From Candidatus Gastranaerophilales bacterium (GTDB lineage Bacteria; Cyanobacteriota; Vampirovibrionia; Gastranaerophilales; Gastranaerophilaceae): a stretch of 64,000 nucleotides of DNA. Below the pieces are notes generated by a model, which was not told the DNA's origin, did no database searches, and worked only from the letters and a program-made list of their open reading frames with translations. The position numbers were made by a program, and so were the translations under genes. The stretch covers positions 18,684 through 82,683 of the forward strand of contig CALVEC010000009.1 in NCBI GenBank assembly GCA_944326475.1. Direction: 5' to 3'. How positions within the stretch are numbered: the stretch's first letter is position 1; each line of letters begins with the position of its first letter. Shown here in pieces: positions 45,244-54,349 of the stretch.

Positions 45244-48200
45244 ATGCTAAACTATATTAACAGCCAGAATTATATAAACATAGAAAAGACCCGGGCTTTT
45301 TTGAACAAGAACTGTTCTTTTACACTGACCGGTTTGACCTCGTTTTTGAGGCTGTTTTTGCTTGCAGAAATTTCTCTTTCTAAAAAAGTTATTTTTGTTA
45401 CAAACACAGAGCAGAATGCCCTGAAATACAAACACGACCTGGAAAAAATGTTTGATATCCCGTCGAAAATATTCCCGTATCAGGATGTTTCGCCTTATGA
45501 CGGAGTGTCAGGCAATTTGTACAAATATTCTCAGCAAATTTCCATACTAAAAAATCTGTTGAATGAAAACTTGCTGCTTGTACCGGTAAAGGCTTTGGCT
45601 GATAAATTTCCGGCTGTTGATTTTTATGAAAAAAATTCTTTTGAAATAAAAGTAGACGGCGAAGTTGATTTGACAGAATTGCCTAAAAAGCTTGTATCGA
45701 TGGGTTATAAGCGTGTTACCATGGTCAGTGATATCGGGGAGTTCAGTGTCAGAGGGGATATTGTAGATATCTATACACATACTGATAACGGAAAACCCGT
45801 TCGTATTGAACTCTGGGGAGATACGGTTGTTGATATAAGATATTTTAATAATGAGACCCAGCGCAGTATAAAAAAGATAAAAGAAATTACAATACTTCCC
45901 GTGTATAAATTTGTTCTAAATGACCAGAATATCAAGGACTTTAAGCAAACTGTAACGGCGCTTGTAAAAGAAAAAGAGTACGGTGAAAACATAAATATTG
46001 CGAATGAATTGCTGCGGGAAACTCTTGAAAAAGCTGATAACGAAGGATATTTTGACGGAATCGAATATTTGCAGACTTATTTTAATCCGCGGTTAAAAAG
46101 CTTGTTTGAATTGTCTGACGGTGAGTTTTTGGTAATTTTTGATGAATCAACCGAGATTTTTTCCAGGTATAGACAGTTTGATGAAATATACGATAAACAG
46201 ATAGAAGAAAATGATGCAAAGGCTCTGAATCTTCCGTTGAAACAGAAAAATCACGTTACGTATGATGAATTTCATAAGTCTGCTGCCGGTCTCGAGAAAG
46301 TCTTTTTTGACAATTTTATGGATTTTTATTCAGATTTTGTTGTGGATTTTGACAGTTCCTTGATTACCGGTTTTTCATCTCACGTGGACGATATCGCGGT
46401 TTTTGTTGAAGAAAAAATAAAAGACGGGTATAAAGTTGTAATAGCTACTGATTACCGGAAGCGTGTCGAAGAAATATTGAATGATTTTGGCATTCCTTAT
46501 TCTGATGATTTTTCACAGAGGCGCTGTGTTTATCTGGCGGAAAACCTTGCTTTGGGCGGGTCTGCAATTGAAGATTTAAAACTTGTTGTTTTGACGGATA
46601 AGGAGCTGTTTAATAAAAAATCAAAAGACATAACAGGTCAAAAACAGTCATATTACAAAGAAAAAGCGGAATATATAGAGTCAATAAACGATATAAAAGA
46701 GGGTGAATACGTTGTCCATTCCGTTCACGGTGTCGGACTTTATAAAGGGCTTTCAAAACAGGAAATTGACGGACAGGAGAAGGATTATCTGACGATTGAA
46801 TATGCCGCGGGCGACAAATTGCACATGCCTGCTGAGCAGATAAACCTTCTTGCCCGCTACAGAGGCTCGGGAAGTGTACATCCCAAACTCTCGAGAATGG
46901 GCGGCAATGACTGGCAAAATACCAAAACCAGAGCAAAAAAAGCAATTGAAGATATTGCAAGAGATTTACTCGAGCTTTATGCAAAACGTGAAATATCGGA
47001 GGGCATTGCTTTTGAACCGGATACTGTATGGCAGTATGAGATGGAGGATGCGTTTGAATTTACTGAGACCCCTGACCAGATGAAAGCTATTCAGGAAACG
47101 AAAGCGGACATGGAGAGCCAAAAACCAATGGACAGGCTTATCTGTGCCGATGTTGGTTTTGGGAAAACAGAGGTTGCTATTCGCGCTGTTTTTAAAGCTG
47201 TTATGTCCGGAAAACAGGCTGCTATTATTGTTCCTACGACGATTCTTGCCCTGCAGCATTATCAAACTATCTCGGAACGGTTTAAACCGTTTCCGATAAA
47301 GGTCGAGTTATTGTCCCGTTTTAGAACCGCAAAAGAACAAAAGCAGACAATAAAAAATATAACAACAGGTGAATGTGATGTTGTTGTCGGTACGCACAGA
47401 CTTTTGCAAAATGATGTAGTGTTTAAAAATCTCGGACTGCTTGTAATTGATGAGGAGCACAGATTTGGTGTTAAACACAAAGAAAAACTTAAAATGATGA
47501 GAAAAAATATAGATATTCTCAGTATGTCAGCGACTCCGATACCGAGGACTCTGTACATGTCATTGTCAGGTATAAAGGATATGAGTGTCATAAATACAGC
47601 GCCGATGAACAGACTTCCCGTAAAGACGTATGTCGGTGTGTACAACGATACTTATGTAAAAAACGCAATAAACCACGAACTTGAGCGTGACGGACAGGTC
47701 TTTTTCCTTTATAACAGAGTGGAAACAATTTATGAATTTGCAAATCAACTGCAGGAGATTGTGCCTAATGCAAGAATAGCAGTTGCGCATGGTCAGCTTG
47801 ACGAAAAAGTGCTTGAGAAAATAATGGTAGAGTATGCCGAACACAAATACGATATTTTGCTTTGTACTACGATTATTGAATCCGGGCTTGATATTCCGAA
47901 CGCAAACACAATGATAATATATGATTCGGACAGGTTTGGACTTGCACAGCTTTACCAGCTCAGAGGGCGCGTCGGACGTTCTGACAGACAGGCGTATTGT
48001 TACTGTTTTTACAGACCAAAGAAAGAACTTACACCGGAAGCTATACAAAGACTCGGTGCTATAAAAGAATTTTCAACTCTTGGCGGCGGTTATCAGATTG
48101 CTTTGAGGGATATTGAAATCAGAGGGGTCGGAAACATTCTCGGAACAAAACAGCACGGACACATGACCAGTGTCGGTTTTGATACATACTGCCAGCTTCT

Positions 48201-48744
48201 GGAAGAAACAATAAACGAGTTGACCGACAGGGAAGTTGAAAAACAGCAGCCGGCTATTGTGGATATAAATGTTACCGCATTTATTCCGGACGACTGGGTT
48301 GGTTCCAAAGAGCAGAAAATGATTGAGTATAAGCGGCTTGCCGATGTTGCAACTATCGAGGAATTGAATTTGATAAGAGATGAATGGGTAGACAGATTCT
48401 CGAAAATTCCGCAGGAAGTTGAAAACCTTATAAAACTTATACACCTAAGGCTTCTTGCTACACAGGCGAAAATCAGTCTAATCAGGGAAACGCCGGAGAA
48501 TATCAGAATTTACATGCCTTATACAAAGGCTGAATGGGGCATAATTGCGACGCGATTAGACAGAAATATTACAAAATATATAAAATATACAATTGCCCCG
48601 AAGTCTTGCCGGGAAGGCAATTCCATACTCTTGTTCAATAATGCTATTCTTAATTTTGAAGAAGTATTTAACATATTGGCGGATTTATTTTATTATATAA
48701 ATAAGATTAGCTATGAATATACAAATAATAACAAACAGACTTAA
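45244..48744 (+). CDS. mfd: transcription-repair coupling factor Mfd
   Basis: 1166 aa translocase that removes stalled RNA polymerase and recruits UvrA. N-terminal UvrB-like modules, a CarD-type polymerase-interacting domain (about 480-545: GEYVVHSVHGVGLYKG), the RecG-like helicase with VGFGKTEVAIRA, DEEHRFG, RGRVGRS, and the C-terminal TRCF domain (about 1000-1160). Start codon at 45244 lacks a ribosome site. The 3' end runs 11 bp short of the next gene's ATG. Confidence 0.97.
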   Translation: MLNYINSQNYINIEKTRAFLNKNCSFTLTGLTSFLRLFLLAEISLSKKVIFVTNTEQNALKYKHDLEKMFDIPSKIFPYQDVSPYDGVSGNLYKYSQQISILKNLLNENLLLVPVKALADKFPAVDFYEKNSFEIKVDGEVDLTELPKKLVSMGYKRVTMVSDIGEFSVRGDIVDIYTHTDNGKPVRIELWGDTVVDIRYFNNETQRSIKKIKEITILPVYKFVLNDQNIKDFKQTVTALVKEKEYGENINIANELLRETLEKADNEGYFDGIEYLQTYFNPRLKSLFELSDGEFLVIFDESTEIFSRYRQFDEIYDKQIEENDAKALNLPLKQKNHVTYDEFHKSAAGLEKVFFDNFMDFYSDFVVDFDSSLITGFSSHVDDIAVFVEEKIKDGYKVVIATDYRKRVEEILNDFGIPYSDDFSQRRCVYLAENLALGGSAIEDLKLVVLTDKELFNKKSKDITGQKQSYYKEKAEYIESINDIKEGEYVVHSVHGVGLYKGLSKQEIDGQEKDYLTIEYAAGDKLHMPAEQINLLARYRGSGSVHPKLSRMGGNDWQNTKTRAKKAIEDIARDLLELYAKREISEGIAFEPDTVWQYEMEDAFEFTETPDQMKAIQETKADMESQKPMDRLICADVGFGKTEVAIRAVFKAVMSGKQAAIIVPTTILALQHYQTISERFKPFPIKVELLSRFRTAKEQKQTIKNITTGECDVVVGTHRLLQNDVVFKNLGLLVIDEEHRFGVKHKEKLKMMRKNIDILSMSATPIPRTLYMSLSGIKDMSVINTAPMNRLPVKTYVGVYNDTYVKNAINHELERDGQVFFLYNRVETIYEFANQLQEIVPNARIAVAHGQLDEKVLEKIMVEYAEHKYDILLCTTIIESGLDIPNANTMIIYDSDRFGLAQLYQLRGRVGRSDRQAYCYCFYRPKKELTPEAIQRLGAIKEFSTLGGGYQIALRDIEIRGVGNILGTKQHGHMTSVGFDTYCQLLEETINELTDREVEKQQPAIVDINVTAFIPDDWVGSKEQKMIEYKRLADVATIEELNLIRDEWVDRFSKIPQEVENLIKLIHLRLLATQAKISLIRETPENIRIYMPYTKAEWGIIATRLDRNITKYIKYTIAPKSCREGNSILLFNNAILNFEEVFNILADLFYYINKISYEYTNNNKQT

Positions 48745-48754
48745 GGAGTTTCAC

Positions 48755-49888
48755 ATGAAAAAAACAAAATTATTGGCGACAATTGCTCTTTCAACAATGT
48801 TGCTGAGCGGTTGCGTACTTAGTGATAGAAATGCGATTATTAAAGTTAATAACGAAGCTATTACAAAACAGCAGTACGAACAGGCTTTTGACGCTGTAGC
48901 AAACAATTCTATGTTTTCACAAATGGGTATAGACATGAAAAAAGACCCGAACAGCTTTATGCACCTTATGCTGAAAGACAGAGTTGTTAACGAACTTATT
49001 GTAAAAAAACTGCTTGACCAGGAAATCAAAAAGAAACATATCAAAGTTTCAAGCGAAGATATTGATAATAAGCTGAAAACTATTATTGATAAAGTCGGTT
49101 CAAAAGACAAATTTAACCAGATTTTGAAAGAAAACGGCATTTCTGCTTCCCAGTTCAGAAAAGACCTGACAGACGAAGTTAAAGTGGAAAAACTTGTTGA
49201 TACACTTTCTGTTGTTTCAGTAGGTGACGCAGAGGCTAAGAAATTCTATGAAAAGAATATTGAACAGTTCAAATATCCTGACAAAGTAAGAGCTTCTCAT
49301 ATTCTTGTAAGTGCAAATGCTGAAGAAATAAAAGAAAAGATTGCATCATCCGAAGCAGGTAAAGGCTTAACTGCAGAAAAAATTGACGCTCAGGTTAAAC
49401 AAGAAATGTCAAAAAGACTTGAAAAAGCACAAAAACTTCTTGCTGAGCTGAAAAAAGACCCGTCACAGTTTGCTAAGATTGCAAAAGACAACTCTGATGA
49501 TACAATGAGTGCAAAACAGGGCGGAGACTTAGGCTTCTTTGCTAAAGAAGAAATGGTAGAACCGTTTGCTAATGCTGCATTCGCAATGAAACCGAATACA
49601 CTGAGCGATGTTATTGTAACACCTTACGGCTATCATATAATTTACGTTACGGACAGAAAGAAAGCCGGTGCAGAGTCCTTTGAAAAGGTAAAACCGGAAA
49701 TTAAAGCATTCCTTGAAAATCAGGAAAAAGTAAAAGTTTTGCAAGAATATGTTAACACTTTGAAAAATAATGCTAAAATAGAGTATAAAGATGCAAGCTT
49801 TAATCCTGAAGTTATCCAAAAGCAGCTTAAGGAACAGGCAAAAAGCAATCCTGCATTGATGGACTCTCAAAAATCAGCAAAGGAATAG
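48755..49888 (+). CDS. lipoprotein peptidyl-prolyl isomerase (SurA/PrsA-type, parvulin)
   Basis: 377 aa. Signal peptide (MKKTKLLATIALSTMLLSGC) with a lipobox LSGC, so it is lipid-anchored. N-terminal SurA-like helical chaperone domain and one parvulin domain (about 185-290: YPDKVRASHILVSANA to LGFFAKEEMV and YGYHIIYV). Helps fold exported or outer-membrane proteins. The ATG at 48755 with AAGGAGTTTCAC is chosen over an in-frame ATG at 48713 inside mfd. Confidence 0.93.
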   Translation: MKKTKLLATIALSTMLLSGCVLSDRNAIIKVNNEAITKQQYEQAFDAVANNSMFSQMGIDMKKDPNSFMHLMLKDRVVNELIVKKLLDQEIKKKHIKVSSEDIDNKLKTIIDKVGSKDKFNQILKENGISASQFRKDLTDEVKVEKLVDTLSVVSVGDAEAKKFYEKNIEQFKYPDKVRASHILVSANAEEIKEKIASSEAGKGLTAEKIDAQVKQEMSKRLEKAQKLLAELKKDPSQFAKIAKDNSDDTMSAKQGGDLGFFAKEEMVEPFANAAFAMKPNTLSDVIVTPYGYHIIYVTDRKKAGAESFEKVKPEIKAFLENQEKVKVLQEYVNTLKNNAKIEYKDASFNPEVIQKQLKEQAKSNPALMDSQKSAKE

Positions 49889-49891
49889 AAT

Positions 49892-50908
49892 ATGGACAAA
49901 ATCCTTAAGGACAATTTGTTTTCATTAATAGAAAATTTTAAGAACGCTAAAATCCTTGTTCTTGGGGATATAATACTTGACGAGTATCTTTGGGGGAAGG
50001 CAAACAGGCTTTCTCCCGAGGCACCCGTACCGATTCTTGAAGTTCAGAACAAAACTTATCTTCCGGGCGGTGCTTCCAATGTTGCGAATAACATTGCTTC
50101 ACTTGGCGGAAGTGTTTTTCTTTCCGGTGTTATAGGGGATGATTTATACAAAAGTCTTTTTGAAAATTTGATTAAAAAGAATAATATCAATAATGATTTT
50201 GTTGTTGTGGATAATTCCCGTCCGACTACGGTAAAAACGAGACTTATTGCCCACAATAATAAACATCTTGCCAGAGTAGACCATGAGGTCAGTACGCCTG
50301 TTTCAAAAGAGATTGCCGACCGGCTCTTTGAGAATGCGGAAAAAATTATCAACGATGTGGATTTGATTATACTTTCCGATTATGTAAAGGGCGTTTTGAC
50401 GAATGAGTTGATAAAAAAGGTTATAAAGCTGGCAAAGAGCCATAAAAAGCCTATTCTAATGGATCCTAAAGGTCAGGATTTTTCAAAATATTCCGGCGTC
50501 GATATTCTTGTGCCTAATATTAATGAGGCGCTGATTGCTACAAAATCGCCTGCCGAAAAACCTGTAAGAGAGATTGCGGAAGAACTCAGAAAAATTTGCA
50601 AGGCGGATAAGGTTGTCATAACATTATCTGACGAAGGCGCGTATTATTTTGACGGTAAAGAAGAAATAAACCTTAAATCATATTCGACAGAGGTGTATGA
50701 TGCAACCGGCGCCGGAGATACGTTTGTTGCTGCATTGGGTTTGGGGCTTGTATGCTCCGGGTTTAAGTTTGATGAATCACTTGCGCTTGCGAATTATGCA
50801 GCGGCTGTGGCGGTTAGAAAAGTCGGAACTTATGCAATAAAACCCGTGCAGTTGAAAGAAATTGTAAAGGTTGCTTATAACAACATAAAACTCGGAACGG
50901 AGATATAA
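49892..50908 (+). CDS. hldE1: D-glycero-beta-D-manno-heptose 7-phosphate kinase (HldE N-terminal type, RfaE1)
   Basis: 338 aa ribokinase-type (PfkB) sugar kinase: VLGDIILDEYLWG, PGGASNVANNIASLGG, RPTTVKTRLIAHNNKHLARVD and DATGAGDTFVAA with the catalytic Asp. In E. coli this is fused to the adenylyltransferase. Here the two halves are separate, adjacent genes. Makes ADP-heptose for the LPS inner core. AAAGGA site just inside the previous gene. Confidence 0.94.
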   Translation: MDKILKDNLFSLIENFKNAKILVLGDIILDEYLWGKANRLSPEAPVPILEVQNKTYLPGGASNVANNIASLGGSVFLSGVIGDDLYKSLFENLIKKNNINNDFVVVDNSRPTTVKTRLIAHNNKHLARVDHEVSTPVSKEIADRLFENAEKIINDVDLIILSDYVKGVLTNELIKKVIKLAKSHKKPILMDPKGQDFSKYSGVDILVPNINEALIATKSPAEKPVREIAEELRKICKADKVVITLSDEGAYYFDGKEEINLKSYSTEVYDATGAGDTFVAALGLGLVCSGFKFDESLALANYAAAVAVRKVGTYAIKPVQLKEIVKVAYNNIKLGTEI

Positions 50909-51379
50909 TTGGGAAAACTTGTTAAAAGAGAGGAATTGCCGGAACTTTTAAAAGAGCTGCGCTCTCAGGGAAAGACTATAGTTACGACGAACGGATGTTT
51001 TGATATACTTCATGTCGGACACGTCAGGTATCTGCAGAAAACAAAGACATTTGCGGATGTGCTGATTGTGGCACTGAACTCGGATATATCAGTAAAAAAA
51101 ATTAAAGGACCCGACAGACCTGTAAACAATGAAAATGACCGTGCTGAAATTCTGTGCGCATTGTCTTGCGTGGATTATGTCGTACTTTTTGATGAATCTT
51201 CTCCGGAAAATCTGCTGGTTGAAATAAAACCGGATGTCCATACAAAAGGTGCTGATTACACGGTGGAAACCCTGCCGGAAGCAAAAGCCATTATGGCAAA
51301 CGGCGGAAGAATTGAGTTTATAAGCTTTGTAGAGGGGAAATCCACCACTGCTGTTATTGAAAAAATGAGAAATTCATAA
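50909..51379 (+). CDS. hldE2: D-glycero-beta-D-manno-heptose 1-phosphate adenylyltransferase (RfaE2)
   Basis: 156 aa nucleotidyltransferase with HxGH in TTNGCFDILHVGHVRYL and the second ADP-binding VEGKSTTAVIEKM. The start codon is TTG, directly after the stop of hldE1 (no gap), so translation is likely coupled. The gene pair is the split form of HldE. Confidence 0.94.
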   Translation: MGKLVKREELPELLKELRSQGKTIVTTNGCFDILHVGHVRYLQKTKTFADVLIVALNSDISVKKIKGPDRPVNNENDRAEILCALSCVDYVVLFDESSPENLLVEIKPDVHTKGADYTVETLPEAKAIMANGGRIEFISFVEGKSTTAVIEKMRNS

Positions 51380-51438
51380 ATTTGTCTTTTTATTGTATGA
51401 TTTATTCATAAATTATTAAGTAATAGAGGGATAATGTT

Positions 51439-52734
51439 ATGAATAATTCTGTAAAAGCGGTAATTCTTGCTGCTGGCAAAGGCACCAGAATGAAATCTGA
51501 GACGCCTAAAGTTTTGCATAAAATTTTAAATAAGACCATATTGGGTTATGTTCTTGATGCAGTGAACGCAACCGGAGAAGTTGCCGAAAATTATGTTATA
51601 GTAGGACATCAGGCAGAGCTTGTGGAAAATTTTGTAAAAGAGAATTATTCAAATGCAAAATGCTGTCTCCAATCACCGCAGCTTGGCACCGGGCATGCCG
51701 TGTATCAGGCTTATGACTCGTTGAAGGGCTTTGATGGGGAAGTTGTTATCTTAAACGGTGATATTCCTCTTATTACTCCGGAAACGTTGAAAGAGTTTAT
51801 TGCTGCTCACAGAGAACATAAAGCTTCGCTTACCGTTATGTCTGCCATTTTTAACGACCCCTCTAACTACGGCAGAATTATAAGGGATGAAAAAGGTTCG
51901 GTAAAAGCAATTATCGAGGAAAAAGATGCAACACCCGCGCAGAAAAAAATACAGGAAATTAACACAGGCGTCTATCTTTTGAACTGGAAAGATATGTCAG
52001 ATGCGTTTTTGCACCTTGATTCAAACAATGCACAGGGAGAATATTACCTGACTGATATTGTGAAATGGGCAATAGCAAACGGTCTTAAGACAGAAGCTTA
52101 TGTACTTAAAAACAATGAAGAATCTTTCGGAATAAATTCAAAAATCCAGCTTGCTCAGGCAGGAAAAATATTGAATAAGCGTACACTTTACAAACTTATG
52201 GAAGACGGCGTTACAATTGTCGACCCGGACACAACTTATATTTCTTGTGATACTGAAATCGGCGCGGATACGATTGTATACCCCTGTACTTACATTGAGG
52301 GAAAAAATAAAATCGGTAAAGATTGCAAAATCGGACCGTTTGCAAGGCTGCGCGGGGATGTTGAAATTGGCGACAATGTAAAAATCGGAAATTTTGTTGA
52401 AGTTAAAAAATCCGTTATAAAAAGCAATACAAATGTTTCGCATTTAAGCTATATAGGCGATAGCGAGCTTGGCTCGGGGGTAAATATCGGTGCCGGAACT
52501 ATAACAGCAAATTATGACCCGATATCTAAAGTCAAAAGCAGAACGGTTCTTGAAGACGGTGCAAATACCGGTTCAAACACTGTTTTGGTGGCTCCGGTTA
52601 CGCTGAAAGAAAACGCAATGACTGCCGCAGGTTCGGTTGTTTCAAAAAATATTGAAAAAGATGCCCTGGCTATCACGAGAGCGCCTTTGAGAGTTATTTC
52701 CGGCTGGGTTTCAAGATTGAAAAAGCATGATTAG
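51439..52734 (+). CDS. glmU: bifunctional N-acetylglucosamine-1-phosphate uridyltransferase / glucosamine-1-phosphate acetyltransferase
   Basis: Makes UDP-GlcNAc for peptidoglycan and LPS. N-terminal uridyltransferase with VILAAGKGTRMKSETPKVLH. A left-handed beta helix (about 240-415) built of hexapeptide repeats with IGDNVKIGNFVEVK, followed by NYD at about residue 357. At 431 aa it is slightly shorter than the E. coli enzyme. GAGGG site. Overlaps the next gene by 8 bp. Confidence 0.96.
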   Translation: MNNSVKAVILAAGKGTRMKSETPKVLHKILNKTILGYVLDAVNATGEVAENYVIVGHQAELVENFVKENYSNAKCCLQSPQLGTGHAVYQAYDSLKGFDGEVVILNGDIPLITPETLKEFIAAHREHKASLTVMSAIFNDPSNYGRIIRDEKGSVKAIIEEKDATPAQKKIQEINTGVYLLNWKDMSDAFLHLDSNNAQGEYYLTDIVKWAIANGLKTEAYVLKNNEESFGINSKIQLAQAGKILNKRTLYKLMEDGVTIVDPDTTYISCDTEIGADTIVYPCTYIEGKNKIGKDCKIGPFARLRGDVEIGDNVKIGNFVEVKKSVIKSNTNVSHLSYIGDSELGSGVNIGAGTITANYDPISKVKSRTVLEDGANTGSNTVLVAPVTLKENAMTAAGSVVSKNIEKDALAITRAPLRVISGWVSRLKKHD

Positions 52735-53587
52735 CACTTTGATTGCCCTGACAGCAAGAATAGTTACGAATCCGCTTGCGAATGTTTTTCAAAAAAAGCT
52801 GGCACAAAACAGTGTTTCTTCTTTGCACATTAACGTACTGACCTATTTGTGTTTGGGCGTTATGTGTATATTTCCTGCTTTTTATATACCGTGGCTGGGT
52901 TATTCAAACTCTTTATGGGGCTGGGCTGCGGTAAGCGGGATGTTTGGCGCTCTGGGCAACGGGTGTTTGATAAAAGCATTGCAGGGAGGAGAGCTTTCTG
53001 TTCTCGGTCCTGTCAATTCTTACAAGTCTGTAGTCGCCATGATTATCGGATTTTTTCTGCTGCAGGAGGTGCCTGATTTTTGCGGTATTCTTGGAGTGTT
53101 TCTTATAATATGGGGCAGCTATTTTGTGTTTGATACCCAGAAAGAAGGTTTTTCTTTGGCGCTGTTCAAAAGAAAAGACATACAATTCAGAATACTTGCG
53201 ACTATCTTCACGGCAATAGAAGCTGTATTTATAAAAAAAGTTATTCTGCTTTCATCGGCTCTCGCTGCATTTGTGCTGTGGTGCTGGTTTGGTTTTTTGT
53301 TTGCACTTATTTTAACGGTTATACTAAAACCAAAATCAAATACATTATTCTCTTTAAAAACAGTCATATATTTTATATGCATTGCCCTTTGTGCCGGCAT
53401 AATGCAGTTTTCCACAAACTACGTGTTTGAGCGTATGGATGTCGGTTATGCACTGGCCCTATTCCAGCTTTCTCTTGTATTGAGCGTGATTTTCGGATTT
53501 GTCTTTTTTAAAGAAAAAGATATTATAAAAAAGCTTGTCGGCTCTTTTATAATGATTTGCGGCTCTGTGTTGATAATTCTGTATTAA
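52727..53587 (+). CDS. EamA/DMT-family permease
   Basis: 286 aa with about ten hydrophobic helices in two halves (about 1-140 and 150-286), typical of drug/metabolite transporters. Features: GALGNGCLIKAL, YKSVVAMIIGFFLLQE and a second EamA half. Substrate not predictable. Overlaps glmU by 8 bp and the convergent rph by 4 bp. Confidence 0.88.
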   Translation: MISTLIALTARIVTNPLANVFQKKLAQNSVSSLHINVLTYLCLGVMCIFPAFYIPWLGYSNSLWGWAAVSGMFGALGNGCLIKALQGGELSVLGPVNSYKSVVAMIIGFFLLQEVPDFCGILGVFLIIWGSYFVFDTQKEGFSLALFKRKDIQFRILATIFTAIEAVFIKKVILLSSALAAFVLWCWFGFLFALILTVILKPKSNTLFSLKTVIYFICIALCAGIMQFSTNYVFERMDVGYALALFQLSLVLSVIFGFVFFKEKDIIKKLVGSFIMICGSVLIILY

Positions 53588-54285
53588 TACATTTCAATGA
53601 TATCTTTTATGGCTTTTTCAGCAGTATCAAGTATCTCATATAGCTGTTCTTTGTTGAATGGATTACCTTCTGCTGTTGTTTGAAATTCAATTATTTTTCC
53701 GCTTTTTGTCATAACAACATTTGCGTCAACCTGTGCATGAGAATCTTCCGAGTAGTCCAAATCGAGCTTTATTTCACCGTCAATAATTCCGGCTGAAACA
53801 GCGGCAATTTCTTCAAGTATCGGATTATCATTAAGCTCGCCTCTCTCTATAAGTTTTTTAACCGCATCTTCCACTGCAATGTAAGCTCCGCAAATACTTG
53901 CGCATCTTGTGCCGCCGTCTGCCTGAATAACATCAGCGTCTATAGTGATTGTTTTATCTGTAATTTTTTCAAGGTTAACACAGGAACGTATGCTTCTGCC
54001 AATGAGTCTTTGGATTTCCTGTGTTCTTCCTGAAATTTTTGAACGTTCTCTCTGGCAGCGTGTGTGGGTTGAGGTTGGAAGAAGCGAGTATTCTGCAGTT
54101 ATCCAGCCGCGTTTGTCATCTTTTTCCATCCATTTTGGTTTGCCGTCTTCAACGGTTGCCGTTACAATAACTTTTGTATCGCCGAACTCCACAAGTACTG
54201 AGCTTAGGGCATGTTTTGTGTAATCTCTTGTGAATTTTATTTTTCTTAACTCTTTATTTCCTCGTGAATTTAAACGTTCTGACAT
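53584..54285 (-). CDS. rph: ribonuclease PH
   Basis: 3'-5' phosphorolytic trimming of tRNA and rRNA. RNase PH signature: KFTRDYTKHALSSVLVEFGDTKVIVTATVED, SLLPTSTHTRCQRE, GRTQEIQRLIGRSIR and ADVIQADGGTRCASICGAY. 233 aa. AAGGAG before the ATG. Overlaps the EamA gene by 4 bp at its 3' end. Confidence 0.96.
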   Translation of the reverse strand: MSERLNSRGNKELRKIKFTRDYTKHALSSVLVEFGDTKVIVTATVEDGKPKWMEKDDKRGWITAEYSLLPTSTHTRCQRERSKISGRTQEIQRLIGRSIRSCVNLEKITDKTITIDADVIQADGGTRCASICGAYIAVEDAVKKLIERGELNDNPILEEIAAVSAGIIDGEIKLDLDYSEDSHAQVDANVVMTKSGKIIEFQTTAEGNPFNKEQLYEILDTAEKAIKDIIEMY

Positions 54286-54349
54286 ATTTATAATTCTCCT
54301 TATTTATGATAATTTATATTTATAATAACAGAATACACGGGATAAGAGT

